64,000 bases of DNA. It comes from Nocardia panacis (GTDB lineage Bacteria; Actinomycetota; Actinomycetes; Mycobacteriales; Mycobacteriaceae). Positions 1-7,901 of the stretch are shown one piece after another. Each line of letters opens with the position of its first letter. Position 1 is the stretch's first letter. Below the pieces are notes generated by a model. That model was not told where the DNA came from and ran no database searches. It was given only the letters and a program-made list of their open reading frames with translations. The DNA is taken from positions 310,001 through 374,000 of the forward strand of contig NZ_QZFU01000029.1 in the NCBI RefSeq assembly GCF_003598715.1. Direction: 5' to 3'. The translations under genes and the position numbers were made by a program.

Positions 1-248
1 GGGATCGGATTGCCGTCTTCGTCCATCCGCTCACCATGGAGCCAGCGCGCAAGGTGTGGGCGCTTTTTCCGGTCAAACGGGTCTACGGCACCAGATACGT
101 CCAGATCCTCGGCTATGCCGACGACTTCATAGCCGCGCTGATCACAGAGGGCGCGACACTCTTCTAGCTGGCGTTCTGGTGATGTGGTGGTCTCGGTGAC
201 CTTGCTCAATCTGATTACTACCAGTGCTCTTGGGCGGATGACCGACAT
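1..248 (-). CDS. Large serine integrase, N-terminal fragment (Bxb1-like)
   Basis: The first 82 codons of a large serine recombinase run off the left edge. The N-terminus contains ALVVIRLSKVTE, in which Ser15 should be the nucleophile, followed by TSPERQLEECRALC, EDLDVSGAVDPFDRK and LARWL. These match my recollection of the catalytic-domain start of mycobacteriophage Bxb1 integrase. The family cuts and joins attP and attB through a 5' phosphoserine link. The ATG is read in reverse at 246-248. Base composition is visibly less GC-rich than the neighbours, as expected for a phage gene. The start lies about 25 bp from the attachment-site crossover, the usual int/attP arrangement. The rest of the protein is outside the window. 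Confidence 0.9.
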   Translation of the reverse strand, partial: MSVIRPRALVVIRLSKVTETTTSPERQLEECRALCDQRGYEVVGIAEDLDVSGAVDPFDRKKRPHLARWLHGERMDEDGNPI

Positions 249-300
249 GGCTTACATCGAACACCACCGAGAGCGCCATTGTCGAGAAGCCGGCTCCGGC
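245..300. mobile_element. Hybrid attachment site (attL/attR) of an integrated element in groEL1
   Basis: Read on the minus strand, one half (about 300 to 275) is groEL1 coding sequence with CCGGCTTCTCGACAATGGCG. The other half (about 270 to 245) continues as CTCGGTGGTGTTCGATGTAA into the integrase promoter. Both halves resemble what I recall of Bxb1 attB (CCGGCTTGTCGACGACGGCG) and attP (CTCAGTGGTGTACGGTACAA). The presumed central dinucleotide is CT (273-272), where Bxb1 uses GT. The element lies to the left and the host chromosome to the right. Inference: the other junction and the 5' part of groEL1 lie left of this window. Confidence 0.85.
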
Positions 301-337
301 GGCCCCGGAGCAGGGCCATCACGGTCACGCACACTGA
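272..337 (+). pseudogene. groEL1: groEL1 3' end cut off by the integrated element
   Basis: The last 21 codons plus TGA encode SAIVEKPAPAAPEQGHHGHAH. This is the His-rich tail typical of actinobacterial GroEL1, as opposed to the Gly/Met-rich tail of GroEL2. Upstream in the same frame the sequence is integrase promoter DNA with a TGA at 239-241, so the tail is no longer joined to a chaperone gene here. In M. smegmatis, Bxb1 integration is known to alter the GroEL1 C-terminus and impair biofilm maturation. Whether the element here supplies a replacement tail cannot be seen. Confidence 0.85.
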
Positions 338-353
338 GTCCGGCAACGGACGG

Positions 354-386
354 AAGGCCCCTGAACCGAAAGGTTCGGGGGCCTTT
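354..386 (+). terminator. Rho-independent terminator of groEL1
   Basis: A 14-bp stem with one G-T wobble (AAGGCCCCTGAACC against GGTTCGGGGGCCTT) closes on a GAAA loop and ends in a short T-rich stretch. It sits 17 nt after the groEL1 stop and also lies between the convergent groEL1 tail and the anti-sigma factor gene. Confidence 0.85.
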
Positions 387-499
387 CTATTGCGGGTCTC
401 CGCAGACGAATAGTGTGGTGGGAGGGGAGATTCCGAGCGAAGTCGGGAAGTTCGGCCGACTCCGCTTCGGCTCCGGCCGCGCGCAGGTCTACAGCGTCA

Positions 500-751
500 T
501 CAGGAGGCGACCGGGGGTTGCTCAGCGGCAATGGTGGCGAGCAAGCGCGCCCGGAGCGCGGACGGCGGGGCGAGGGCCGTCGTCTCGGCCAGCGCGGCGA
601 GTGCGTCCTCGGTGGAGCGCACCGCCGCGACGAATTCCGTACGTAGCGCAGGATCTTCGGTGTCGGACAATTCCGCTATCGCGTGCTGGTCTTCGTCGTC
701 GATCGATCCGAGCGCGACGGTGTGCGCGAGATCGATCCGGTCATCGTGCAT
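500..751 (-). CDS. Short anti-sigma factor, RskA N-terminal-domain type
   Basis: This 83-residue soluble protein begins DRIDLAHTVALGSIDDEDQH and continues through RTEFVAAVRSTEDALAAL to APPSALRARLLATIA. That pattern is the sigma-binding N-terminal domain of RskA-type anti-SigK factors. Its ATG starts 1 nt after the sigma factor stop, so translation is probably coupled, and the gene pair suggests it restrains that sigma factor. The oddity is length: RskA proteins usually have about 230 residues, with a transmembrane helix and an extracellular domain. Here translation ends after the cytoplasmic domain and no membrane segment follows before the groEL1 terminator. It is either a truncated gene or a naturally cytoplasmic anti-sigma factor. 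Confidence 0.7.
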   Translation of the reverse strand: MHDDRIDLAHTVALGSIDDEDQHAIAELSDTEDPALRTEFVAAVRSTEDALAALAETTALAPPSALRARLLATIAAEQPPVAS

Positions 752-752
752 C

Positions 753-1499
753 TCACGTCACCCCCAAACTTCTTTTCAGTCGTGTCAAGCCGTCCCGTAT
801 CCGGGACTTAACGGTCGGTAACCCTACCCCAAGATATTGCGCCACCTCGGCGTAGGTTCGCCCACCGTAGTAGGCGAGCGAGATCGCCTCGCGCTGAGTC
901 TCGGTGAGCGTGGCCAGGCCGTCGAGGACGGCCTGCTGTTCCAGCCTGCGCTCGACCTCCTCGGTCACCTCGTCGAACTCGTGGCCGAGCACCCTGATGC
1001 CGTAGGCGACCTCGCGGGTGGTGTGGGCCTGTTCGGCTCGGACGCGGTCGACCGCACGGCGATGTGCGAGTGTCATCAGCCACGTCACGGCCGATCCCTT
1101 TGTCGAATCGAAACTGGCTGCCGTGCGCCAGATCTGGAGGTAGACCTCCTGGGTCGTCTCCTCGGCGTATCCGGGATCGTGCAGCACCCGCAGCACTAGG
1201 CCGTAGACGCGGGCGCAGGTCCGGTCGTATAGCTCGGCGAAGGCCTGCTGGTCGGCTCGCCCGCACCGCTGCAAAAGCGCGGCGAGCTGGATACTTTCGG
1301 CGGCGCGCGCCGAGACCGCAGAATCCACACCGGGTGGGAAGGCTTCTCTTCGGAACGAGTCGCCCTCCGCGGCCGAAGGTCGCCCATCGCCCACCGCGGC
1401 CGAGGGCCGCCCATCGCCCACTGTGGCCGGTGGTCGCCCATCGTCCGCTGCGGCCGGTGGCCGCGCTGTCACAACGCTCCATTCTGTGTCATCGGTCAC
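753..1499 (-). CDS. sigK: ECF RNA polymerase sigma factor, SigK type
   Basis: A group 4 sigma factor. Region 2 contains FAELYDRTCARVYGLVLRVL, GYAEETTQEVYLQIWRTA and WLMTLAHRRAVDRVRAEQ. Region 4 contains LTETQREAISLAYYGGRTY and LGVGLPTVKSRIRDGLTRLK. These match mycobacterial SigK closely. The GTG at 1499 is preferred because further upstream the frame encodes non-conserved sequence; a GTG at 1472 is also possible, and no good ribosome site decides between them. The N-terminal extension is about 60 residues and contains a 9-residue tandem repeat. The stop is 1 nt from the anti-sigma gene, so the two form an operon. SigK in mycobacteria is a redox-sensitive regulator of envelope antigens; the target set here is unknown. 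Confidence 0.85.
   Translation of the reverse strand: MTDDTEWSVVTARPPAAADDGRPPATVGDGRPSAAVGDGRPSAAEGDSFRREAFPPGVDSAVSARAAESIQLAALLQRCGRADQQAFAELYDRTCARVYGLVLRVLHDPGYAEETTQEVYLQIWRTAASFDSTKGSAVTWLMTLAHRRAVDRVRAEQAHTTREVAYGIRVLGHEFDEVTEEVERRLEQQAVLDGLATLTETQREAISLAYYGGRTYAEVAQYLGVGLPTVKSRIRDGLTRLKRSLGVT
1364..1471 (-). repeat. Four-copy 27-bp tandem repeat inside sigK
   Basis: Units at 1364-1390, 1391-1417, 1418-1444 and a degenerate 1445-1471 encode DGRPSAAEG, DGRPSAAVG, DGRPPATVG and a diverged copy. The repeat keeps frame and lies in the low-complexity N-terminal extension ahead of sigma region 2. It is a plausible site of length variation between strains. Confidence 0.85.
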
Positions 1500-1838
1500 T
1501 ACCGTAGCGTGACACAGCGACCTCCCGCGCGGCGGGGGGTTTGTTGGCAAACCGCCTGTGTCCCAGGTACTTTCCCGAAAATTCCGACACATCAGGCAAA
1601 AGGCCGGACAACACACCGTGACACGCCGATGCCTTCGGTGAAACGCCGAACCGGTGGTTCGGGTGACTCCGACGGAGTCGCGAGTAGGCGAATCGGTGGT
1701 AACCGCAGCGGCCTACCTCGGGGGCGAATCGAGAGCCGTGCGATGCCGGTCGTTAGCCGGCTGGTTGTCGGTCAAGGTTTGTTCGCCTGGAATTCGGTGC
1801 GCGCAGGCGTTCGGATGGGAAGGCATTGCCGTTTGCTA
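1500..1838. other. Intergenic region between sigK and whiB3
   Basis: This 339-bp stretch carries no credible gene. It must hold the sigK promoter, read leftwards. A short hairpin (GGTTTG, loop TTGG, CAAACC) lies at 1539-1554 in what would be the sigK leader. No clear whiB3 terminator was seen. Confidence 0.5.
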
Positions 1839-2132
1839 TCAGACGGTCATCCTGCGGCGGTTGCGGCGGGCATGCATCTCGCGTTCGGTCTCGGACATGC
1901 CGCCCCAAATACCGTAGGGCTCGCTGACTTTGAGGGCATGACTGCGGCACTGCATGAGCACCGGGCAGTTGCGGCAGATCTCCTTGGCGCGCATCTCGCG
2001 TGCGGTGCGAGCCCGGCCACGCTCACCGTCGGGGTGAAAGAACACCGACGATTCCTGCCCACGGCAGGATCCGCGCATCTGCCAATCCCAGACATCGGCG
2101 TTCGGCCCCGGCAGGTGGGTGGGCATGGGCAT
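1839..2132 (-). CDS. whiB3: WhiB3-type Fe-S redox transcription factor
   Basis: A 97-residue WhiB-like protein. Cys23, Cys53, Cys56 and Cys62 are the four ligands of the redox- and NO-sensitive [4Fe-4S] cluster (motifs GSCRG and CRNCPVLMQC). GIWGG is the sigma-factor-contacting turn, and the C-terminus is basic (RRNRRRM). The sequences LPGPNADVWDWQ and FFHPDGERGRARTARE identify the WhiB3 subgroup. The start at 2132 is fixed by AGGAG six nucleotides upstream; the frame is open further upstream, but no other start has a ribosome site. In M. tuberculosis WhiB3 works with SigA to control lipid synthesis and redox balance. The position between the sigK and sigD clusters is conserved. Confidence 0.92.
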   Translation of the reverse strand: MPMPTHLPGPNADVWDWQMRGSCRGQESSVFFHPDGERGRARTAREMRAKEICRNCPVLMQCRSHALKVSEPYGIWGGMSETEREMHARRNRRRMTV

Positions 2133-2729
2133 GGTGAACTCCTTTGGTGCGAGCTCGTCGGCATTGTCGAGCAGTTTTTCTGCAACGGTTGTGGGCCACT
2201 CGCCCGCGGGACGCGCCAGGGCCGTGCCCCGCCTCGTCCGTTGCGGTCGCTGCAATTTCGCGCGGCGCGGACCGTGGCGATGAGCTACGTTAGGTCCCGG
2301 CGTGAAATTACGTCAATAGTTCAGCGCAGTAGTTTTCCAAATCCTTGGCGACCAAATTTAACCTCGGAGCTGTTTACTTTTAGCATTGGTTCCGGCGATA
2401 CTGTTCGGTTGACCAAGGGCCGATCGATCGGTCATGCGCTCATCAGGTGGACATTCTCGCAGGTGGTGACCACTTTTCGTCCGGAAGTCGCAGAGTGTTG
2501 ACCCGGCGGTATCGCACCGTCACCGCTCGGGTCGACGGTCCGGCGTGCGGTGCTCGGGTGGTTCCAGATGGCGGAATCGGGGCGCGCAGGTTAATTGCAC
2601 GAGACGCGACCGAATTTGTCCTCCGGGTTGATCCGCATTGGCGTGACGATATTTACGCGATCGAAACATGGTGTGCGAGCTGAAAAGCTGATAGTTTGCG
2701 GCCACGCGCGGGCGGGATAGAGTTCGGCG
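2133..2729. other. Divergent intergenic region, whiB3 and TPR-like gene
   Basis: This is 597 bp between divergent genes and noticeably less GC-rich around 2280-2420. It holds the candidate whiB3 promoter and leader. I saw no gene, repeat or recognisable structured RNA in the rest. Confidence 0.5.
2287..2316 (-). promoter_or_regulatory. Candidate whiB3 promoter
   Basis: Read leftwards, TTGACG (2316-2311) and TAACGT (2292-2287) are separated by 18 bp. This predicts a leader of about 150 nt before the whiB3 start. Confidence 0.5.
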
Positions 2730-3680
2730 GTGCTCGCGCCAGTTCCACCGACAGATTCGCCGCGCTCCGGCTTCGTCGCGGCCGCCTTCGGACCCGATCC
2801 GGGTCGCGCCGCTACCGAGTTGCCCGAACCCGCCGACGCTCTCGATTCCTGGTACGGCGCAGTAATTCTCGGCGGCCAGGGCAGATATGCGGCGGCCCGC
2901 GCGCTGCTGCGCGAAATTCCGCGCCGCAGTGCCGATCCGGTCCTCGGATCGCTCGCCGCGGCCACCGAGGGGTCGCTGCTGCGCCAACTCGGTTGGCACG
3001 CGCGCGCGGCGGCCCACGACGGCCGTGCCGTCGCCCTGGTGCTACCCGCCCTCGCCCCGCTCCCACCCTGCCCGGTATCGAGCCCGCCGGTGCCGCAGGC
3101 GGATTCGCCGCTGCTCGAAGGTCCGCCGCCGAGCCATGCGGCACCGGATGCGCGCGACGCGCTCTGCGATGCTTTGACCGGCCTGGCCGCCGACGCTCTC
3201 GGCACCGGCCGCCTCGCGCTCGCCGCCCGCCTGCTGTACCGCACCCGCACCGCCATGTCCGCCGACCCGCACCGCTGGCGCGCCTGGATCCGCTGGCACT
3301 GGGTCTGCGCCGAAACCGCACTGGTCGGTGGACATTCCGCGCTCGAACACGCGCGCGCCGCCGTCGCGCTGGCCGAGCGCGCCCCCTCGACGCGGCACCT
3401 GATCAAATCCCGCCTCCTGCTCGCCGCGGCGTACGCGGCTGCGGGACAGCGCGATCCGGCCGCCCAACTGGCCGAGACCGTCGCGGCGCAATGCCGTGCG
3501 CATGAACTGCTTGCGCTGCGATGGGCCGCCGCCATGCTCCGCGCCGGACTCACCGACACCGAAACCCCGTCGCCCGCCGCCAGTGTCACCGCGACGGAGA
3601 ATCCGGCCGAGGAAGCGGCGATCTGCGCCGACCTGATCGCCCGCAGGGGTGGCCGCCTGCGCCCCTTCGGCGCGAACTGA
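2730..3680 (+). CDS. TPR-like conserved hypothetical protein upstream of sigD
   Basis: 316 residues from a GTG start, rich in Ala, Arg and Leu, with helix-turn-helix repeats of tetratricopeptide type. Examples are AAARALLREIPRRSADPV, LALAARLLYRTRTAM, ALEHARAAVALAERAPSTR and KSRLLLAAAYAAAGQRDPAA. There is no signal peptide or membrane segment. It occupies the position of Rv3415c in M. tuberculosis, next to sigD, and is probably the orthologue. A conserved WRAWIRWHWVCAETA segment interrupts the repeats. No enzymatic motif is visible; a protein-protein scaffold role is the only inference I would make. Confidence 0.7.
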   Translation: MLAPVPPTDSPRSGFVAAAFGPDPGRAATELPEPADALDSWYGAVILGGQGRYAAARALLREIPRRSADPVLGSLAAATEGSLLRQLGWHARAAAHDGRAVALVLPALAPLPPCPVSSPPVPQADSPLLEGPPPSHAAPDARDALCDALTGLAADALGTGRLALAARLLYRTRTAMSADPHRWRAWIRWHWVCAETALVGGHSALEHARAAVALAERAPSTRHLIKSRLLLAAAYAAAGQRDPAAQLAETVAAQCRAHELLALRWAAAMLRAGLTDTETPSPAASVTATENPAEEAAICADLIARRGGRLRPFGAN

Positions 3681-3854
3681 CCGAGTCGCACCAGCGATGA
3701 TCCCGAGGCCGCGCCGATCCCGATAGCGGGAAGGACACCATGTTGCCCGGTTCCCCGAGACCTATCGCTATTGTTAGACCCGTTCCGCCGATCCGGTGGA
3801 AGCACTGGTCATCACCGGCCGTGCCACTCTGTAACGCCAGGAAATTCTCTGACG

Positions 3855-4433
3855 ATGACGCACACGGGCGAAGAGTTGGACCTCGCCGTCGCTGCCGCTG
3901 CGCAGGGCGACAGATCCGCTTTAGCTCAGGTACTCGAGATGATCCGTCCGCTGGTGGTGCGTTACTGCCGCGCTCGGATCGGTTCCGCGGAGCGTGGGCA
4001 GCTCTCCGCGGATGACGTTGCGCAGGAGGTTTGTCTGGCCGTGATGACAGCCCTGCCCCGGTATCAAGACCAGGGCAGACCATTCATGGCCTTCGTATAC
4101 GGAATCGCTTCGCACAAAGTCGCCGACGCCCATCGCAATGCCGCCCGTAACAAGGCGGAGGCGATGGCCGAAGTACCAGATGTCATATCCACCGACCAGG
4201 GGCCGGAGCAGCGCGCTCTCGATTCGGAGACCAGCAGGCAGATGAACAAACTGCTGGCAACACTTCCGGAGAAGCATCGAGAGATCCTGATCCTGCGGCT
4301 GGTCATGGGTTTGTCAGCGGAAGAAACCGCGGTCGCCGTGGGCAGTACGGCGGGCGCTATACGAGTGGCTCAGCACAGGGCACTCGCGAAACTCAAGTCT
4401 CAAGTGGCGAGGGCAGGTGAAATGTATGGCTAG
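3855..4433 (+). CDS. sigD: ECF sigma factor SigD
   Basis: 192 residues starting MTHTGEELDLAVAAAAQGDR. Region 2 includes LSADDVAQEVCLAVMTALPR and PFMAFVYGIASHKVADAHR. Region 4 includes LPEKHREILILRLVMGLSAEETAVA and GAIRVAQHRALAKLK. This is the SigD family of mycobacteria, which responds to starvation and stationary phase. The ATG at 3855 is preferred to the frame opening at 3771, because the upstream codons are not conserved and homologues begin near this Met. The stop overlaps the start of the anti-sigma gene. Confidence 0.9.
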   Translation: MTHTGEELDLAVAAAAQGDRSALAQVLEMIRPLVVRYCRARIGSAERGQLSADDVAQEVCLAVMTALPRYQDQGRPFMAFVYGIASHKVADAHRNAARNKAEAMAEVPDVISTDQGPEQRALDSETSRQMNKLLATLPEKHREILILRLVMGLSAEETAVAVGSTAGAIRVAQHRALAKLKSQVARAGEMYG

Positions 4434-5544
4434 GGATGGCGAGCGCGGTCGGGGCGACTGGAAGGCGCGGCGTGGATCGCGGAACAGCGGTCCCTACGCC
4501 GAGTCATCCGGTGATACCGGGCCGGTCGATATCGCCGCGGTACGCCGCGACGACGCGCTCATCGATGCCATCTCCGGCGACGGGCCGGTGTCGACCGACA
4601 GCGCGGAGGAGTATCAGCTCGCGACCCTGCTGGCCAGTTGGCGCGCGGAGCTGATAGCCGACCCGCTACCCAGTGCACCGGACCTCGATGCGATCGTCGC
4701 GGCGGTCAATCAGGAGATCGGCGCTCGACAGGTCAGAATGCACACGCACACCAGGGGAAACCTGCGGTTGTTGCGCCCGATCGCCGGGGCGGCGGCCGCG
4801 CTGGCCCTGGTCATCGGTGGTTTGACGGCCTTCTCCTACAGCGCGGGTCCCGGCGATCCGCTGTGGCGGGTCAAAGAGGTCGTGTTCAGCGAACAGGCGC
4901 AGAGCACGGTGGTGCAGCGGGCGGGCGACGATATGGCCGAGGCGCAGACCATGTTGGCGGGTGGCGCGGATCCGGATCAGATCCGGACCAAGCTGGATAC
5001 CGCGCGACGCAATGCGACCCAGGTCAATGACTCCGCGAAACAGGACGAGCTGGCGCAGCGCTTCAACGCGCTGATCGACCAGTTGCGCAGGGTCTCCCCG
5101 GAGGCCGCCAGGCAGGTCCAGACGATCGCCACCACCGCGCCGCGGCCGGGCGGCGATCAGCAGCCGTCCACCGGTTCGTCGGGTTCCGGCACCGGGACCG
5201 GCACGACCAACCCCGGCACCGACGGCAATTCCGGGACAACTTCGGGTCAGCCGAGCACCACCGCGAGCGATACGGGCAATACGACGCCCGCCGAGCCGAG
5301 CACCGGCGGCAAGCCGTCCACCGGTCCGACCTCGGGCAGGCCGTCGAATCCGCCCACCACCCCGCCGCCGACCACCGGCAACGAGCCGAGCAGCGCCAAC
5401 CCGCCGCCGACCGTCGTCGTGCCCACCACCGTGGCCTCGCCCACAGTGGTGGAGCCCACTACGGGCGGTCCGCCCCCGGTCAAGCCGAGCGTGAGTGTGA
5501 GTTCGGGCACCGGCGGCAGCGTGGGAAAGCATTCGGGCAACTAG
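4426..5544 (+). CDS. rsdA: Membrane anti-sigma-D factor RsdA
   Basis: 372 residues. The cytoplasmic N-terminus has DIAAVRRDDALIDAISG and YQLATLLASWRAEL, the sigma-binding pattern of RsdA. One transmembrane helix follows (IAGAAAALALVIGGLTAFSY), then AGPGDPLWRVKEVVF and an extracytoplasmic domain. The tail of roughly 130 residues is very rich in Pro, Thr, Ser and Gly and is probably cell-wall spanning. The ATG at 4426 overlaps the sigD stop (TAG at 4431) and is preceded by AGGTGA; a GTG at 4417 is an alternative. Regulated proteolysis of this protein is known to release SigD in mycobacteria. A good terminator follows. Confidence 0.85.
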   Translation: MARDGERGRGDWKARRGSRNSGPYAESSGDTGPVDIAAVRRDDALIDAISGDGPVSTDSAEEYQLATLLASWRAELIADPLPSAPDLDAIVAAVNQEIGARQVRMHTHTRGNLRLLRPIAGAAAALALVIGGLTAFSYSAGPGDPLWRVKEVVFSEQAQSTVVQRAGDDMAEAQTMLAGGADPDQIRTKLDTARRNATQVNDSAKQDELAQRFNALIDQLRRVSPEAARQVQTIATTAPRPGGDQQPSTGSSGSGTGTGTTNPGTDGNSGTTSGQPSTTASDTGNTTPAEPSTGGKPSTGPTSGRPSNPPTTPPPTTGNEPSSANPPPTVVVPTTVASPTVVEPTTGGPPPVKPSVSVSSGTGGSVGKHSGN

Positions 5545-5561
5545 ATTTCCGGCCGCAGACA

Positions 5562-5593
5562 GAAACCGATCGTCGAATGACGGTCGGTTTTTT
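5562..5593 (+). terminator. Terminator of the sigD-rsdA operon
   Basis: The stem AAACCGATCGTC/GACGGTCGGTTT (one wobble) with a GAAT loop runs straight into a run of T residues. It is 18 nt after the rsdA stop. Confidence 0.9.
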
Positions 5594-5713
5594 GTCTTCG
5601 CCGGGTACCGAGTGCGTGGGTGGGTACCGGTGAAAAGCGACGCCGAAGGCAAAGGTCGTGACGCGCACGACATTTCGTGAGGTGGCAGACCGACCGCGTG
5701 AGCGGGATCCGGC

Positions 5714-6127
5714 TCAGCTGTCGAATCCGTCGAATCCGTCGCCGTGGAAAGCCTCGTTCATCGAGGCATCCGCGTAGCCGCGACAGTAGTCCCAAGTGAC
5801 GTACGCCTCGGGCGTCGGGTCGTAGGCGGGTTCGTGCGGGCGCACCGTGCCATCGACCAGGAGTTGAAGGAGGTTGGCGCGCAACATATCCCAGTCGTGG
5901 TAGTGATCCTGGTGGCAGTCCTCGCAGCTGACCACCAGACCGCGGATACCGCGATGGGCCAATAGCGCCTCGTACACCGCCAGATCGGCGAGATCCTCCT
6001 CGACCGCGAGGCGCTCGTGGGGATCCAGCGGCTCGCCGGGCTCGATGGCATCGAGCGCGGCGGACGGGTCGGAGGGGTCTCCGGCGAACGGATCCGGCGG
6101 CAAGCCAGGTGGTAGATGGTCACGCAC
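5714..6127 (-). CDS. DUF5319 conserved protein (Rv3412-type)
   Basis: 137 residues, starting from GTG as MRDHLPPGLPPDPFAGDPSD. The sequence LADLAVYEALLAHRGIRGLV leads into a Cys/His cluster (CEDCHQDHYHDWDMLRANL), then VRPHEPAYDPTPEAYVTWDY. The cluster could bind a metal, but no function is known. It is a near-universal neighbour of guaB2 in mycolata, transcribed divergently from it. The frame extends far upstream, but conservation begins at this GTG. Confidence 0.85.
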   Translation of the reverse strand: MRDHLPPGLPPDPFAGDPSDPSAALDAIEPGEPLDPHERLAVEEDLADLAVYEALLAHRGIRGLVVSCEDCHQDHYHDWDMLRANLLQLLVDGTVRPHEPAYDPTPEAYVTWDYCRGYADASMNEAFHGDGFDGFDS

Positions 6128-6356
6128 ATCCCCACGGTACGCAGAACAGGGTGGTCTGCGCCAGCGATGCGGGCTGCCAGTTTCGGTGGTGGCCTCACTT
6201 GTTCGCGTGATTTGCCGGACAGATACCATAGGGGACAGGCGCAGGCGAGTACCCGACATTCTTCGCCCGGCCTCCACCGTCCATTCCAGCTGCTGTCCGC
6301 CACGCCGGATCGAACCGGCGTCAGTGCCTTTCACGTTCCAGGAGGGGTCGATCCGA

Positions 6357-7901
6357 ATGAGTAATCCCGTAACGGGCGAACGAATCGAAGTCCGCCCTCG
6401 TACGGGTGGCGACGATCCGAACAAGATCGCCATGCTCGGCCTCACATTCGACGATGTGTTGTTGTTGCCCGCCGCCTCGGATCTCATCCCCAGTTCCGTG
6501 GAGACCTCGAGCCGGCTGAGCCGCGAGATCACGCTGCGCACCCCGCTGGTGAGTTCGGCCATGGACACCGTCACCGAGGCGCGCATGGCCATTTCCATGG
6601 CGCGCGCGGGCGGTATGGGCGTACTGCACCGCAACTTGGCCGCCGCCGATCAGGCCGCGCAGGTCGAGACGGTGAAGCGCTCCGAGGCCGGTATGGTCAC
6701 CGATCCGGTCACCTGTCGCCCCAGCGATACTCTCGCCGAGGTGGATGCCATGTGCGCCCGCTTCCGCATCTCCGGCCTGCCCGTGGTGGACGAGACGGGC
6801 GCGCTGGTCGGCATCATCACCAACCGCGATATGCGCTTCGAGGTCGATCAGGATCGCCGCGTCGCCGACGTGATGACCAAGGCGCCGCTCATCACCGCGC
6901 AGGAAGGCGTCACCGCCGAGGCCGCGCTCGGCCTGCTGCGCCGCCACAAGGTGGAGAAGCTGCCCATCGTCGACGGCAACGGTCGGCTGCGCGGGCTCAT
7001 CACGGTCAAGGACTTCGTCAAGACCGACCAGTACCCGCATGCCACCAAGGACCGCGACGGCCGCCTGCTGGTCGGCGCCGCGGTCGGCGTCGGTGAGGAC
7101 GCCTGGTCGCGCGCGATGACGCTGGCCGACGCCGGGGTCGACGTGCTGGTGGTCGACACCGCGCACGGACACCAGGCGGGCGTGCTCCAGATGGTCGCCA
7201 AGGTAAAGGCCGAGGTCGGCGACCGCATCCAGATCATCGGCGGCAATGTCGCCACCCGCGCGGGCGCGCTCGCGCTGGTCGAGGCGGGCGCGGACGCGGT
7301 CAAGGTCGGCGTCGGCCCCGGCTCCATCTGCACCACCCGCGTGGTCGCGGGCGTCGGCGCGCCGCAGATCACCGCGATCCTCGAGGCCGTGGCCGTGTGC
7401 GGCCCGCACGGTGTCCCGGTCATCGCCGATGGCGGCATCCAGTTCTCCGGTGATATCGCCAAGGCCATCGCGGCGGGCGCGTCCACCGTCATGCTCGGCT
7501 CGCTGCTGGCGGGCACCGCCGAATCGCCCGGCGAGCTGATCCTGGTCGGCGGCAAGCAGTTCAAGAGCTACCGGGGCATGGGTTCGCTCGGCGCGATGCA
7601 GGGCCGGGGCCAGGGCAAGTCCTACTCCAAGGACCGCTACTTCCAGGACGACGTACTCGCCGAGGACAAGCTGGTCCCCGAGGGCATCGAGGGGCGGGTG
7701 CCGTTCCGCGGCCCGGTCAACCAGGTGATCCACCAGTTGGTCGGCGGTCTGCGCGCGGCCATGGGCTACACCGGTTCCCAGACGATCGCCGACCTGCAGC
7801 AGAAGCAGTTCGTGCAGATCACCGCCGCCGGTCTCAAGGAGAGCCACCCGCACGACATCACCATGACCGTCGAGGCGCCGAACTACACTGGTCGCGGCTA
7901 G
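6357..7901 (+). CDS. guaB2: Inosine-5'-monophosphate dehydrogenase
   Basis: 514 residues. It oxidises IMP to XMP with NAD+, the committed step of GMP synthesis. The TIM barrel starts LTFDDVLLLPAASDLIPSSV. A two-CBS Bateman domain (MVTDPVTCRPSDTL to VKDFVKTDQYPH) is inserted. Catalytic Cys325 sits in GPGSICTTR; the phosphate site GGIQFSGDIAKAI and the flap (YRGMGSLGAM) are intact. The ATG at 6357 has GGAGG about 11 nt upstream. It is the functional IMPDH of the three mycobacterial-type paralogues. guaB3 follows after 213 bp. Confidence 0.97.
   Translation: MSNPVTGERIEVRPRTGGDDPNKIAMLGLTFDDVLLLPAASDLIPSSVETSSRLSREITLRTPLVSSAMDTVTEARMAISMARAGGMGVLHRNLAAADQAAQVETVKRSEAGMVTDPVTCRPSDTLAEVDAMCARFRISGLPVVDETGALVGIITNRDMRFEVDQDRRVADVMTKAPLITAQEGVTAEAALGLLRRHKVEKLPIVDGNGRLRGLITVKDFVKTDQYPHATKDRDGRLLVGAAVGVGEDAWSRAMTLADAGVDVLVVDTAHGHQAGVLQMVAKVKAEVGDRIQIIGGNVATRAGALALVEAGADAVKVGVGPGSICTTRVVAGVGAPQITAILEAVAVCGPHGVPVIADGGIQFSGDIAKAIAAGASTVMLGSLLAGTAESPGELILVGGKQFKSYRGMGSLGAMQGRGQGKSYSKDRYFQDDVLAEDKLVPEGIEGRVPFRGPVNQVIHQLVGGLRAAMGYTGSQTIADLQQKQFVQITAAGLKESHPHDITMTVEAPNYTGRG

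Noticed and set aside
1500..1616. Extension of sigK to a GTG at 1616, giving a Cys-rich start (MCCPAFCLMC)
   Set aside because: It superficially resembles a Cys-rich leader, but it has no stop before sigK and no ribosome site, and the sequence is not like sigma factors.
2447..2683. Small plus-strand frame upstream of the TPR-like gene
   Set aside because: It has no ribosome site, no recognisable motif, and ends ahead of the next gene without coupling.
4666..5673. Minus-strand frame opposite rsdA
   Set aside because: It is a by-product of the Pro/Thr/Gly-rich rsdA tail and reads through the terminator.
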